This document shows, piece by piece, positions 19,601 to 29,656 of a DNA stretch of 64,000 nt (its first letter is position 1; every line of letters starts with the position of its first letter). Origin of the DNA: Arcobacter sp. (GTDB lineage Bacteria; Campylobacterota; Campylobacteria; Campylobacterales; Arcobacteraceae); NCBI GenBank assembly GCA_002869565.1, contig PKUJ01000027.1, forward strand, positions 160,368 through 224,367. The letters are read 5' to 3'. Position numbers and translations under genes: made by a program. The notes under the pieces were generated by a model that worked only from the letters and a program-made list of their open reading frames with translations, was not told where the DNA came from and did not search any database.

Positions 19601-20503
19601 ATGAAAATTCCTCATATACCTGTACTATACAATGAAACACTTGAAGCTTTCAAGGAAATTGATGAAGGTTATATTATAGATTGTACTACAGGTTACGCTG
19701 GACATAGCTCTGGACTGTTAGAACAAAATGAAAATGTTCAATTAATATGTAATGATCAAGATGAAGAAGCTTTGCTTTTTTCAAAAAAAAGATTAGATCC
19801 ATTTAAAACAAGAGTTCTTTTCAATCAAGGTAATTTTGAACATGTAATTGAAACTTTTAGAGGTTTTAATATTAGAGGTATTTTAGCCGATATTGGAGTT
19901 TCCTCTTTACAACTTGATAAAAATGAACGTGGTTTTGGTTTTGATGGTGATACTCTTGATATGAGAATGGATCAAACAAAGGCTTTAGATGCCTCTGTTG
20001 TGGTTAATACTTATCCTCAAAATGAACTAGAACGAGTCTTTAAAGAGTTTGGAGAAGTTAGAGAATATAAAAAGGTTGCTTCTTTAATAGTAAACAATAG
20101 ACCTTTTGCTTCAGCTAAAGAACTTGCTGATTTTTTATCAAAAAAAATGCATAAGGGAAAATTACATCCTGCTACACTTCCTTTTCAGGGTATTAGAATA
20201 GAAGTAAATGATGAACTTGGAGTATTAGAGAGATTATTTGATTCTTTAGAAGAAGCTAAATTATCAAATTGTATAGTTGCAATTATTTCATTTCACTCTT
20301 TAGAAGATAGAATAGTTAAAAACTATTTTAAAAAATGGAGTAAATCTTGTATCTGTCCAAATGATGCATTTAGATGTATTTGTGGAAATAATCATTCTTT
20401 AGGAAAAGTAATTACTAAAAAACCAATTATTCCTACAAAAGAGGAGATAAAACAAAATCCTCGAAGTCGAAGTTCAAAGTTAAGGATTTTTAGATTTGAT
20501 TAA
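19601..20503 (+). CDS. rsmH: 16S rRNA (cytosine1402-N4)-methyltransferase RsmH
   Basis: Methylates N4 of C1402 in the ribosomal decoding centre. The 300-residue protein has HIPVLYNETLEA at the N-terminus, SAM-binding IIDCTTGYAGHSSGLL, DIGVSSLQLD, RGFGFDGDTLDMRMDQ and the C-terminal SFHSLEDRIVKNYF and RSRSSKLRIFRF motifs. It is the first gene of an rsmH-ftsL-RND set, as expected for a reduced division cluster. Confidence 0.97.
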   Translation: MKIPHIPVLYNETLEAFKEIDEGYIIDCTTGYAGHSSGLLEQNENVQLICNDQDEEALLFSKKRLDPFKTRVLFNQGNFEHVIETFRGFNIRGILADIGVSSLQLDKNERGFGFDGDTLDMRMDQTKALDASVVVNTYPQNELERVFKEFGEVREYKKVASLIVNNRPFASAKELADFLSKKMHKGKLHPATLPFQGIRIEVNDELGVLERLFDSLEEAKLSNCIVAIISFHSLEDRIVKNYFKKWSKSCICPNDAFRCICGNNHSLGKVITKKPIIPTKEEIKQNPRSRSSKLRIFRFD

Positions 20504-20765
20504 ACTAAATTCGACAAATTCTATACTTATTGTACTTGGCTTATTAGCTCTTGCTTTAATTTTATATTTCCCAAAAATATATTTTACAAATAATATATAT
20601 TATGTTAGTAAAGATATAAATAAACTTTATGCTCATTATATATCTTTAAAAGAAGAAAATAAATTTTTAGCACAACAGTTAGAAGATATGAAGTTTAAAA
20701 ATCAAATTGAAGATTCTTTAATAATTTATTCAATTGAAGAAGCAAATGGAACAAACATAAAATGA
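20496..20765 (+). CDS. FtsL-like cell division protein
   Basis: An 89-residue bitopic protein: one membrane helix (about 9-27) followed by a coiled-coil stretch (INKLYAHYISLKEENKFLAQQLEDMKF) in the periplasm, the FtsL/DivIC layout. Position right after rsmH supports FtsL. Start is TTG at 20496, inside the rsmH end, behind AAGGA. It overlaps the RND gene by 4 bp. Confidence 0.75.
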   Translation: MIKLNSTNSILIVLGLLALALILYFPKIYFTNNIYYVSKDINKLYAHYISLKEENKFLAQQLEDMKFKNQIEDSLIIYSIEEANGTNIK

Positions 20766-23700
20766 TAAAATACATAATCGAATTTGGACTTAAAAAACCA
20801 ATATTAAACCACTTTTTACTACTTTTTATATTCATCCTTTCAGTATTCGCTTATTTGCAAATTCCTAAAGAGATTTTTCCTCCTGCATCTTTAGATTCAG
20901 TTTCTATTTCAGGCTCTTATACAGGAGCTAGTTCAGATTTGCTTGATAAGATTGCTGTAGAAGATTTAGAAGAAGAGTTAACTTCTTTAGATGAAGTTAG
21001 TGATATAACATCTATAATTAAAAATGGCTACTTTTTAATAAATGCAAAATTGAAAAAAGGCTTTGTTGCTGTTGATATTATTGATGATGTAAAAGATATA
21101 GTAACTAAAACAAAAGTAAATCTACCCTCTGATATGGATGAACCAATTGTAAAAGAAGTTATAAATGTAATTCCTTTGATTACTGTTGTTTTATATGGAG
21201 ATGATTCAAAAGAAAAACGTTTAGAAGTAGCAAAAGAGATAAAATCTTCTTTATCACAATTAGGAGATCTAAGTGATTTATCTATTTGGGGAGATAGTGA
21301 TAAAGAGTTATTAATCAAGTTTGATGAAAATAGAATCAAAGCATATGGTTTAAATTTACAAGAAGTAATAACTTCAGTTCAAAATTTAAGTTCAATTTTT
21401 CCTGCTGGTATTGTAAAAGATGAAACAAGACACTATTATTTAAGTACCTTTAATGGGGAAAAAAATTTAAGTAAAATCCAAAATACTATTTTAAAAATAT
21501 CAAATCAACGAGTATATTTAAAAGATATTGCAAAAGTTCAATATGAACTATCTGATGTAGATAATATTTCTCATTTTAATGGAAATCGTGATGTTTTTAT
21601 TGGAATTAATAAAAGTGAAACAGGTGATGCAATTGAGCTTGTAAAAGAGATAAAACAAATTTTAGAAGTATATAAAAAGAAATATACAAATCTAAAATTT
21701 GATACACATACTGACACTTCTGTATGGATTAAAAATAGACTTAACACTGTTGTCTCAAATATTCTTTTTGGTCTTTGTTTACTCTTTTTAGCACTATTTT
21801 ATTTTATAAATGTTCGTATTGCAGTTGTTATTGCTATAGGTATTCCAACTTCATTTATGATAGGACTAATCTCTGCTGAATATATGGGCTATAGTCTAAA
21901 CATGCTTTCTCTTCTTGGAGCACTTATTGCCCTTGGAATGTTAGTTGATGAAGCTATTGTTGTAGGAGAAAATATTTACCGTCATATGGAAATGGGTAAA
22001 GATAGATTAACCGCTTCTTTAGATGGGGCTTTGGAAGTTTATCCTGCTGTATTAACTGCAACTGCTACGACTATTTTTGCATTTTTACCTATACTGCTTA
22101 TGACAGGTGAAGTAGGGAAGTTTATGAAAGTACTTCCTATTATGATTACTATCCTTTTATTATCATCTTTGGTTGAAGCCTTCTTTTTTCTTCCTCTTCA
22201 TGCTAGACAGATTTTTAATGTGCATACAAAAGAGAAAATATCAGATAGAATTTGGGAAGTTAATAAAAAGATATATAAAGTTATTTTAAACTTTTTATTA
22301 AAAAGAAGATTTATCGCACTTCTTGTTATGATAGTTTCAATTATTGGGGCTACTATATTTTTAGCTTCTAGTTCAAGATTTCAATTTTTGCCAGATTTTG
22401 ATTCAACACAGGTTTATATAAATGGTTCAGTTGGAGTTGGTAAAAAAATAGAACAAACTGAAGTTTTAGTTGCTAAAATCGAAGATAAGATTATAAAGGA
22501 ATATGATTTCAAAAAAGATTTAGATTCTGTTTCTTCTGTAATAGGTCTTAAATTAGATGGAAAAAATCTTCCTCAAAATGAAGAGTTCTATTTTCAACTT
22601 TTTGTGAATCTTTATGAACGAGCACCACAAAATATTTTTGATAAATATATAAATCCGTATTTGTCTCCAAAATATGATGATACAAATATGATAAGACAAA
22701 AATCAGCTCAACAAATTGAACGTGAATTAAAAGTGCTTTTAAAACCATTAATTACTAGTAAAGAGTATGAAGAGTTAAAAGTTTTTGTTCCTGGTGCTGG
22801 GATTGTAAAAAATGATATTGAATTAGCAATTAGTGGTGATGATAAACAAATAGCCAAAAGTGTAAAAATCATAAAAGATAAACTTTCAAAAATAAAGGGT
22901 GTTTCAAATATTGCAGATGATATTTTAGTTGGAAATTTAGAGTTGAAATTTAAAGTTAATTCTTATGGTCAAGAACTTGGATTTACTGAAAGTTATATAG
23001 TTTCAAGTATTAGACCTATGTACTTTAAAGGTGCATACTCTAAAATGTTTGATGATAGTGGAATTGTTGATGTGGTTTTTCAAAGTAAAAATAAAGATGA
23101 TTTAAAATCTTTAGATATTTTGGAACTTTTAATTCCAGGGACTAATGAAAAAGTTTTACTAAAAGATGTTGTAACAATAGTCAAACAAAATGCTCAATCT
23201 CAAATTTTCAAAGAAAATGCTAAAAGAATAGTATCTATTACAGCAAGTTCAGATGGTGTAACATCTTCTGAAATCTTTGAAGAGCTTGATCCTGTTTTAG
23301 AAGAACAAAGAAAATTTGTAAGTGTTGAAGTAAAAGGGGAACAAGAAGAGAATCAAAAAGTTCAAAAAGAGATGGGAGAAGCAGCTTTACTCGCAGTTTT
23401 GCTAATCTTTGTAGCTCTAATTTGGATGTTTGATTCAGTGGTTAAACCTTTAATCATTATTTCAACAATTCCTTTATCTATTTTAGGAGTGTTAGTAGGG
23501 CATTTGGTTGTGGGAATTAATATAACAATGCCTAGTTTAATAGGTATAGTAGGACTTGCTGGTGTTATTGTAAATGATGGAATTATTATGATGGATTTTA
23601 TCAAAAAAGCAAAAACCCTTGAAGAAATGGAAGAGTTCGCTTTAATGAGACTAAGACCTATTTTACTTACATCTTTGACCACAATCCTAGGACTTATGAC

Positions 23701-23848
23701 TCTAATGTTTTTTGCTTCAGGACAAGCTCTAATATTACAGCCTATGGCAATTGCTTTAGGATTTGGAATATTATGGGCAACAATTTTAAATCTATACTAT
23801 GTACCAATGCTTTATAGACTTATTTATCTTAGAAAAGCTGAGAAATAG
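20762..23848 (+). CDS. RND-family efflux transporter (AcrB/MdtB-like)
   Basis: A 1028-residue proton-driven inner-membrane pump with 12 membrane helices and two large periplasmic loops. Helix 4 carries GMLVDEAIVVGENIYRHME, where the AcrB Asp-Asp pair is Asp-Glu. Helix 10 has VIVNDGIIMMDFI. It starts with the typical IIEFGLKKPILNHFL. No periplasmic adaptor or outer-membrane partner is adjacent, and it is translationally coupled to ftsL (ATGA overlap), an unusual position. The substrate is unknown. Confidence 0.92.
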   Translation: MIKYIIEFGLKKPILNHFLLLFIFILSVFAYLQIPKEIFPPASLDSVSISGSYTGASSDLLDKIAVEDLEEELTSLDEVSDITSIIKNGYFLINAKLKKGFVAVDIIDDVKDIVTKTKVNLPSDMDEPIVKEVINVIPLITVVLYGDDSKEKRLEVAKEIKSSLSQLGDLSDLSIWGDSDKELLIKFDENRIKAYGLNLQEVITSVQNLSSIFPAGIVKDETRHYYLSTFNGEKNLSKIQNTILKISNQRVYLKDIAKVQYELSDVDNISHFNGNRDVFIGINKSETGDAIELVKEIKQILEVYKKKYTNLKFDTHTDTSVWIKNRLNTVVSNILFGLCLLFLALFYFINVRIAVVIAIGIPTSFMIGLISAEYMGYSLNMLSLLGALIALGMLVDEAIVVGENIYRHMEMGKDRLTASLDGALEVYPAVLTATATTIFAFLPILLMTGEVGKFMKVLPIMITILLLSSLVEAFFFLPLHARQIFNVHTKEKISDRIWEVNKKIYKVILNFLLKRRFIALLVMIVSIIGATIFLASSSRFQFLPDFDSTQVYINGSVGVGKKIEQTEVLVAKIEDKIIKEYDFKKDLDSVSSVIGLKLDGKNLPQNEEFYFQLFVNLYERAPQNIFDKYINPYLSPKYDDTNMIRQKSAQQIERELKVLLKPLITSKEYEELKVFVPGAGIVKNDIELAISGDDKQIAKSVKIIKDKLSKIKGVSNIADDILVGNLELKFKVNSYGQELGFTESYIVSSIRPMYFKGAYSKMFDDSGIVDVVFQSKNKDDLKSLDILELLIPGTNEKVLLKDVVTIVKQNAQSQIFKENAKRIVSITASSDGVTSSEIFEELDPVLEEQRKFVSVEVKGEQEENQKVQKEMGEAALLAVLLIFVALIWMFDSVVKPLIIISTIPLSILGVLVGHLVVGINITMPSLIGIVGLAGVIVNDGIIMMDFIKKAKTLEEMEEFALMRLRPILLTSLTTILGLMTLMFFASGQALILQPMAIALGFGILWATILNLYYVPMLYRLIYLRKAEK

Positions 23849-23853
23849 TATAT

Positions 23854-23949
23854 CCTCGTTCCCAATCTCCAGATTGGGAATGCATACTTAAATAAACACC
23901 AAAACAACTACTTACATATGAATTCCCAAGCAAGAGCTTGGGAACAAGT
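23854..23949. repeat. REPIN-like element: two inverted REP hairpins
   Basis: Two hairpins face each other between convergent genes. The first contains TTCCCAATCTCCAGATTGGGAA (arms TTCCCAATCT/AGATTGGGAA) and the second TTCCCAAGCAAGAGCTTGGGAA. The outer ends are inverted copies (CTCGTTCCCAA and TTGGGAACAAG). The sequence resembles the widespread GTTCCCA-type REP elements mobilised by RAYT transposases (established type; identity here by eye). Confidence 0.75.
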
Positions 23950-23977
23950 TAAATTAAAAGAGTTTGAAAAAAATTCT

Positions 23978-25399
23978 TTATTTATTGGAAGCTTTTTTTA
24001 TAATACTTTTAATCATATTATTAAAAACCAGATAATGAATTGGAATCAGGGTATACCAATAGAGTCTTCCTAATACTCCTTTTGGATAAAAGTAGGCTGA
24101 TTGGATTAGTTTGTTATCTTCGATTTTAAACTCTAACCAAGCACTTCCTGGGACTTTCATTTGTGCATAAAGAAGTAGTCTTTCATTTTCTTTTAAATCT
24201 ATAACTTTCCAAAAATCTAGGCTTTCCCCAATTCTTAGTCTGTTTTGGTCTCTTCTTCCTCTTTTTAATCCAACTCCACCGATTATTTTATCAATAAAAC
24301 CTCGTATTTCCCAAAGGAAATCATAGTCAAACCAGCCGTTGTCTCCACCAATTGAAGTAAAAGTATTATATATATTCTTTTTGCTCAGATTACTTATATC
24401 TTTTTCTTTTCTATCGAAAAAAACTGCATTAGCTATCTCTTCAGAATGATTTTTTTCCCAGATTATTCCTGAAGTATCTGACCATCTACTTATTACTTGG
24501 TGAGTTTTTATCTCTTTTACAGCTTTTTTTACAGCTTCAATAAAAGAAATAGGGTGGATTTTAGGAAAATATTTTGTTGCATTTTCATTTTGTATTATTA
24601 CTTCTGATTTAAGTCCTTCAATTAAAGCTTTTGCTACAGTAAAAGGTACAGGAGTAAAAAGGTTTAACCAATATGAAGATAAATTTATTGAAAGAAAAGG
24701 AAGTGGGATTATAACTCTTTTTAGTCATAAAGCTTCGGCTGTTTGATACATCATTTGTTTGTATGTTAGTTGCTCACATCCAATATCTACAATTAGATTT
24801 TCTGTTTCTTCTAGGTATATAGATTGTTCTAAATAATTTATTACATCCTCTACAGCAATTGGTTGAGCTTTTGTATCAACCCATTTTGGAGTAGTCATAA
24901 TAGGAAGTTTCTCTGTTAAGTTTCTAATTATCTCAAAGCTTGTACTCCCTGAGCCTATTATAACTCCTGCTCTTATCCAAATAGTTTGCACATTTTTATT
25001 TGAACTTAGAACTTCACCGGTTTCTAATCTACTTAATAAATGTTCACTTGTATTTTTATCTTTTATTCCTAATCCACCAAGATATATTACTTTTTTGACC
25101 CCACACTCTTCTGCTACATCTATAAAGTTTTGGGCAGAAATTTTATCTAAGTCTTTGTAATTTTTATTATTTAATGAATGAATAAGATAATAAGCAATAT
25201 CTACATCTTTTAAGGCTTTTCTTAATTTGTTTTTATCAAAAGTATCACCTTCGACAATATCTATATTATTGGATGTTTTTGAAGATAAAGCTTTTTTATT
25301 TCTAACATATAATCTTAAGTCAATATTTTCTTTTTCTAAAAGCTTTTCTTTTAATCTTCTTCCTATGTATCCTGTAGAACCTGTTAATAAAACTTTCAT
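23978..25399 (-). pseudogene. SDR-family NAD(P)-binding protein with DUF2867, broken by an internal TGA
   Basis: Residues 1-224 are a Rossmann-fold SDR/NmrA-like domain: LLTGSTGYIGRRLKEKLL at the N-terminus, then DIAYYLIHSLN and YLGGLGI. The frame stops at TGA 24725-24727. It continues in the same frame without another stop for 249 codons to TAA at 23978, encoding the DUF2867 domain (SRWSDTSGIIWE, LWEIRGFIDKIIGGVGLKRG, RIGESLDFWKV, YWYTLIPIHYLVF). The full family protein is about 470-480 residues, so only one stop codon separates this from an intact gene; GGA (Gly) to TGA is the simplest change. Family members are putative oxidoreductases of unclear substrate. Confidence 0.85.
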
Positions 25400-25472
25400 G
25401 ATATAAACCTTTGTTATTTATACTGTTAGTCTATCATTTTAATATAACTCTTTGTATAGGAAATATGTAGCT

Positions 25473-26747
25473 TTAGTCTTTTTTTTGATTAAGTAAAACA
25501 ATCCCTTGTATTTTTTGAAGTATGGTTTTGTTTTTATTTACATTATTTAATTCAAGACCAGGTTCTAAAGTAGTGATAACAGTTTTTCCTACTATATTTC
25601 TTCCTTGAGAAAAAGGAAACTCTCGTGTTCTAACTCCCCACATATTGTGCATAACAATTGGTTCATCATCTTTTAGTCCAATATATAACATAATATGACC
25701 TCTTAAATATATTAGAGTTAAAAATGGTATGGCATTTTCTTTTATGTACTCTTTTTTCTTTTCTTGTGAAAATTTTGAAAGGTCAATATATTTATGAAGT
25801 TCAGTTTGTCCTCTGGAATTTCTTTTTAAATATATTCCATAAGGAGCAAAAAAATCTTGGGTGAAACTTGAACAATCTCTATGGTTATTAAGTCCACCCC
25901 AGCCATATAGCTCTCCTATAAACTCTTTTGATAGTATTTCAATATTAGTTGAATTAAACTCCAAAGGTAGCTTTTTTATTTTGTACTTTTCTATATCTAC
26001 TTCTTTTAATCCATTACTTGAAGCTAGTAAATATTTATTATCTTTTTTAGGGAAAAATGTTCCTACTTTAAGGTCTTCTACAATATTTTTGCCAAAAATA
26101 GTAAAACCCTCTTTTGTGATTACATAAAGTTCATCTGTTTTAAACTTTTTTTCTATTTCATTATCTACTAAAAGAAGATTATCAATACGAACCCAACCTA
26201 ATACATAGTGAGATTCTACAAAAGCCCAAGCTCTGTCTTTTGAATAATGAGAGATTAGAACTGGTGTATTTATTTTTACTCTTGAGTTTTGATTATAATC
26301 AAAAGGAAAACCTTCTCCAGCTTTTTTTGGATTGTAAAACATCTTATTATTTGTAGGGAAAACACGAAAGTTTGTGTTTTTACTAGTGATAGCTTTTTGT
26401 AATACTTTATTAAAATCATCAAAATTTGAGTTTTCTATTTGTTTATTAAACCACTCTTTTGAAGCTAAATTATGGTTTTCCAGATAAATCTCTTTTGAAG
26501 CATAATAATTGCCCCACATAGATTCTTTTTTTGTAAAAGAAATTTTTTCAGTATCCCAAGGTGAAAAATAGTTTTTGACAAACTCTTTGGCTAATTTCTC
26601 TTGATTTAAATCTATTTCTTTAAAATTTTTTATATATGAAGATGGATTTTGTGAATACTTTTCTAAATCAGCTATTTGCACATTTTTTTGGGAACAAGCT
26701 ATAAAAAAGAATGAAACAAAGATTAAAAGAAGAGAATTTATTTTCAT
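25473..26747 (-). CDS. NlpC/P60-family lipoprotein peptidase with SH3 domains
   Basis: A 424-residue lipoprotein (signal peptide with lipobox FIACS). The N-terminal half holds the NlpC/P60 stabilising region and SH3-like domains (RVFPTNNKMFYNP, SHYSKDRAWAFVESHYVLGWVR). The C-terminal domain has the catalytic triad elements: Cys in HRDCSSFTQDFF, His in LRGHIMLYIG, and a third polar residue near VMHNMWG. It would cut peptidoglycan stem peptides. It overlaps the tautomerase gene by 4 bp. Confidence 0.88.
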   Translation of the reverse strand: MKINSLLLIFVSFFFIACSQKNVQIADLEKYSQNPSSYIKNFKEIDLNQEKLAKEFVKNYFSPWDTEKISFTKKESMWGNYYASKEIYLENHNLASKEWFNKQIENSNFDDFNKVLQKAITSKNTNFRVFPTNNKMFYNPKKAGEGFPFDYNQNSRVKINTPVLISHYSKDRAWAFVESHYVLGWVRIDNLLLVDNEIEKKFKTDELYVITKEGFTIFGKNIVEDLKVGTFFPKKDNKYLLASSNGLKEVDIEKYKIKKLPLEFNSTNIEILSKEFIGELYGWGGLNNHRDCSSFTQDFFAPYGIYLKRNSRGQTELHKYIDLSKFSQEKKKEYIKENAIPFLTLIYLRGHIMLYIGLKDDEPIVMHNMWGVRTREFPFSQGRNIVGKTVITTLEPGLELNNVNKNKTILQKIQGIVLLNQKKD

Positions 26748-26971
26748 TTACTTTTTTTCTTTGCCTCTTTTTTGGCTTTTTTTCTTAATTTTGTAACTTG
26801 TTCACCACCAATTCCCCAGTTATCTGTTGGAACTTCTTCAATAGTTACAAATGTTGTATTTCTATTTTTATTTAGTACATCTTCAAGAAGTTTAGTAGCC
26901 CCTTCAATTAGTTGAGCTTTTTCTTTTGCAGTTACGCCTTCTTCGGTAATTTTAATATGTATGTGTGGCAT
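26744..26971 (-). CDS. 4-oxalocrotonate tautomerase-family protein
   Basis: A 75-residue protein with the catalytic Pro directly after the initiator Met (MPHIHIKITEEG) and the helix KAQLIEGATKLLEDVL followed by VTIEEVPTDNWGIGG, the classic small tautomerase pattern. The C-terminal tail is very Lys-rich. The substrate is unknown. It is the first gene of a pair with the NlpC/P60 lipoprotein. Confidence 0.88.
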   Translation of the reverse strand: MPHIHIKITEEGVTAKEKAQLIEGATKLLEDVLNKNRNTTFVTIEEVPTDNWGIGGEQVTKLRKKAKKEAKKKSK

Positions 26972-27068
26972 TTTTTATCCTAGATTATAATATTTATAAA
27001 AGGCTTGCCATAAAATACAAGCTCTAATTTTTTATTAGAGATTGTATCATTTAAAAAGTTTTAGTTTA

Positions 27069-28232
27069 TTAAAAATCAAATTTTCTTTTTAGTTTAAAGA
27101 AACACTTAACTGTTCTATACTGAATAAAAACAAAAGGAATCATAAGTAAAAAATATGCAATAGAGTATTTTGTAATTATGTCATTGTACGTAAGTCCAAA
27201 GTTAATAAAAAACATTCCAAATACCATAAAAGCGACTCCTGGACAAATTAGTGCAAAAGATACAGATGATCTTGTATTTTCATCTTCTATGTATTTTTCA
27301 AAGTAGCCATTTAACTTCATAACTTTATATCCAAGTATTCCAAAAATGATTTGAATAGAAACAATCACAGAAGTAAGGGTAAATAGCGAGGATTTATTCA
27401 TATCCGAATGAAAATTATGCTCAAGTCCAAAAGAAACTCTAACCATCATAATTCCAAGTAGGGTTAATATAGGAATTATAATCCAAAGTGAAGGTGATGC
27501 TTCTAAAGATATACCTTGTTCAAACATATTTTTAAAACCAATTGTTATTTTAATAAATAGAAGTAAAATTGCAAAAGAACCAAAGAATAGGGCACCAAAA
27601 ATTCCGATTGCATTTATAGTTAGATTATGGCTCATAGCTCCTGGTGCTGCAAATCCAACTGAAACCATAGATAATGCAAAGATTGAAATCATTTGTGATA
27701 GGTTATTGTTTTTAGTAAAGTCAAAGTCACCAGTTGTTAAAAGTCGTGAAAAATATTCGAATATAATTTTAAGTGAATAATATCCCGTAGCCATAAAGCC
27801 TAGTAGGGCGAAAGGAAACATATATTCTACGATATTCCAAAGGTTTGGTACAAAAACAGCGCCTAATACAAAACATACATTTATAGTCATTGCATATGTT
27901 AGAGGAATAGTCATTAAAGTAATTTCAGAATTTGAGTTAACTAATGTTTTATATGCATCAGTATTTTTATAAAAGTTAAATTGTTTTGTATTCCAAATAA
28001 GTAGTTTAAAATGTAAAAATGCAAAAGCAATAATAAAAACTAAAGCAAAAGCAATAACAAAAGATAACCAAGTTCCTTTTATAAGTTCAGGAAATATATG
28101 GTTAAAAGTTGGCATCGGTGTACCCTGATGAGGAACAAGAAACATAAGATACATAAAAAATGAGACTGAAAGTCCGCCAGCACCAAGTGAAGATAAAAAA
28201 CACATAGGGTTAAATTTTTCTCGATATTGCAT
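27069..28232 (-). CDS. Multi-pass membrane protein, TsoY/SLAC1-TehA-like
   Basis: A 387-residue protein with about ten hydrophobic helices. The opening (REKFNPMCFLSSLGAGGLSVSFF) and spacing of helices recall the TehA/SLAC1 anion channel superfamily and its TsoY branch, but I cannot confirm this by eye. Its position between a tautomerase pair and a GGDEF gene is not informative. Single gene. Confidence 0.6.
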   Translation of the reverse strand: MQYREKFNPMCFLSSLGAGGLSVSFFMYLMFLVPHQGTPMPTFNHIFPELIKGTWLSFVIAFALVFIIAFAFLHFKLLIWNTKQFNFYKNTDAYKTLVNSNSEITLMTIPLTYAMTINVCFVLGAVFVPNLWNIVEYMFPFALLGFMATGYYSLKIIFEYFSRLLTTGDFDFTKNNNLSQMISIFALSMVSVGFAAPGAMSHNLTINAIGIFGALFFGSFAILLLFIKITIGFKNMFEQGISLEASPSLWIIIPILTLLGIMMVRVSFGLEHNFHSDMNKSSLFTLTSVIVSIQIIFGILGYKVMKLNGYFEKYIEDENTRSSVSFALICPGVAFMVFGMFFINFGLTYNDIITKYSIAYFLLMIPFVFIQYRTVKCFFKLKRKFDF

Positions 28233-28385
28233 TAAAATCCTTATAAAACTTATTTTTTAAAGCGCAATACTACTATAAGTAATATAAATATTTGATAAGT
28301 TATAAATATAAATTTTACTTATGATAATAAAGATAAGCATAAGTTATTTAAGTACTTTATTCTATTTATATTGATAATATTGCAT

Positions 28386-29225
28386 ATGTATAAAATTTCT
28401 GTAGATAAAGAACTTTTCAAAGATATTCAATTTAAAAAAATACATATTTTAGAAAAAAATACTTCTCAATATTGGCAAAAAGAATTACTAGAACCAAAAA
28501 TTGAAAATGATAAAATAAGATATAGTATTAAACAAGTTGATAAGCTTATTATAACAAATGGTTTAGGAACAGATAAACCACAATTAACCATTGAGTGTGA
28601 AAAAATTGATTATTCAGTAAAAAAAGATATTTTTGAATTTTACTTAGGAAAAATAATAGAACAAAAAAATACTGATGTTACAGAAGATTATAAAGATAAT
28701 CTTATTGAAGAACTATTACGAGAAAAAGCAGAGCTTGAAGATACAATGAACCGTGACCATTTAACAGGTGTTTATAATAGAAGAAAAATGGAAAATGATT
28801 TAAATATGTTTATAAATCAAAATAATGTATCAATATTAAGTGCCATATTTATAGATGCTGACAGATTTAAAGGAATAAACGATAACTTTGGGCATGATGC
28901 AGGAGATAGAACACTTATATATTTAGGGCAAAAATTACAACATCATGCAAGACTACTTAATGGCGAAGTTTATAGATATGGTGGTGAAGAGTTTATTATT
29001 CTTTGTTTTATTCAAAAAGGTGAAATTATTTCAAAATTAAATGCTTTAAGAGAAGATATTAAATCACAAAAAATTTATCATAGTACAAGAGATATATCAA
29101 TTACAGTTAGTATGGGAGTCTCTTTTTATAAAGAATGCTCTTCTAAAGATGATATGATAAAAAGAGCTGATAACGGTGTTTATCTAGCAAAAAATAATGG
29201 TAGAGATAGAATAGAGTTTGGATAA
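28386..29225 (+). CDS. Diguanylate cyclase (GGDEF)
   Basis: A 279-residue cytosolic protein. Residues 1-110 are an unclassified N-terminal region with a helix leading into the catalytic domain. The GGDEF domain has DHLTGVYNRRKMENDL, the metal-binding FIDADRFKGINDNFGHDAGD and the active-site loop YRYGGEEFIIL, so it should make cyclic di-GMP. No RxxD inhibitory site is obvious. I start at ATG 28386; a TTG at 28371 would add five residues. Confidence 0.88.
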   Translation: MYKISVDKELFKDIQFKKIHILEKNTSQYWQKELLEPKIENDKIRYSIKQVDKLIITNGLGTDKPQLTIECEKIDYSVKKDIFEFYLGKIIEQKNTDVTEDYKDNLIEELLREKAELEDTMNRDHLTGVYNRRKMENDLNMFINQNNVSILSAIFIDADRFKGINDNFGHDAGDRTLIYLGQKLQHHARLLNGEVYRYGGEEFIILCFIQKGEIISKLNALREDIKSQKIYHSTRDISITVSMGVSFYKECSSKDDMIKRADNGVYLAKNNGRDRIEFG

Positions 29226-29252
29226 CAATAGAGTTTAAAAACTCTATTGTTT
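29226..29252. terminator. Stem-loop between GGDEF gene and cytochrome gene
   Basis: CAATAGAGTTT/AAACTCTATTG, an 11-bp stem with a 2-base loop, lies between two convergent genes. The T-tract after it is short, so it is a weak terminator candidate. Confidence 0.45.
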
Positions 29253-29258
29253 AGTCAA

Positions 29259-29534
29259 TTATTTTCCGATTTGGTTAGCAATTGCATCAATATCTGCATC
29301 ACTTAACGAAGTAACTTGAGGTTTCATAACACCTTTCATTGGTCCACCATAAGAACCATCTTTATAACCTTTCATTGCAGTAACAATTTCTGCTTTAGTC
29401 ATATCTTTGATTACTTTTGATTTACCTAGAGCAACTTTTTCACCATTTGCACCATGACATGCAACACATTTTGCATATGGATTAGCGAATGCAACACATG
29501 CAAGAATTGAAGTTAGAAGTAGAATTTTTTTCAT
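29259..29534 (-). CDS. Cytochrome c553, class I (second copy)
   Basis: A 91-residue precursor with signal peptide (MKKILLLTSILACVAFA), haem motif CVACH and distal-Met segment GPMKGVMKPQ. It is a paralogue of the cytochrome at 16530. The ATG follows an AAGGAC box. The upstream region holds a CRP/FNR-like palindrome and 11-bp tandem repeats, so it is likely controlled by oxygen or a two-component system. Confidence 0.92.
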   Translation of the reverse strand: MKKILLLTSILACVAFANPYAKCVACHGANGEKVALGKSKVIKDMTKAEIVTAMKGYKDGSYGGPMKGVMKPQVTSLSDADIDAIANQIGK

Positions 29535-29591
29535 TGAAGAGTCCTTGTTAATTATTTCTTAAAATTTTAACCTAATAACCTTAATTTTGCT

Positions 29592-29605
29592 TTGATTTAT
29601 GTCAA
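29592..29605 (-). promoter_or_regulatory. CRP/FNR-type palindrome upstream of cytochrome c553
   Basis: TTGATTTATGTCAA, close to TTGAT-N4-ATCAA with one arm changed to GTCAA, lies 58 bp upstream of the cytochrome ATG. This is a suitable place for activation at about -41 if transcription starts near 29557. No regulator gene is adjacent. Confidence 0.4.
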
Positions 29606-29656
29606 AATAAGATTATTTATTAAAAAAATAAATTTTTTATAAAAAAATGTTACAAA

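Noticed and set aside
24725-24727. TGA in the SDR/DUF2867 gene as a selenocysteine codon
   Set aside because: No SECIS-like hairpin is evident just after it, the family has Gly there, and two neighbouring genes show TAA lesions of the same kind.
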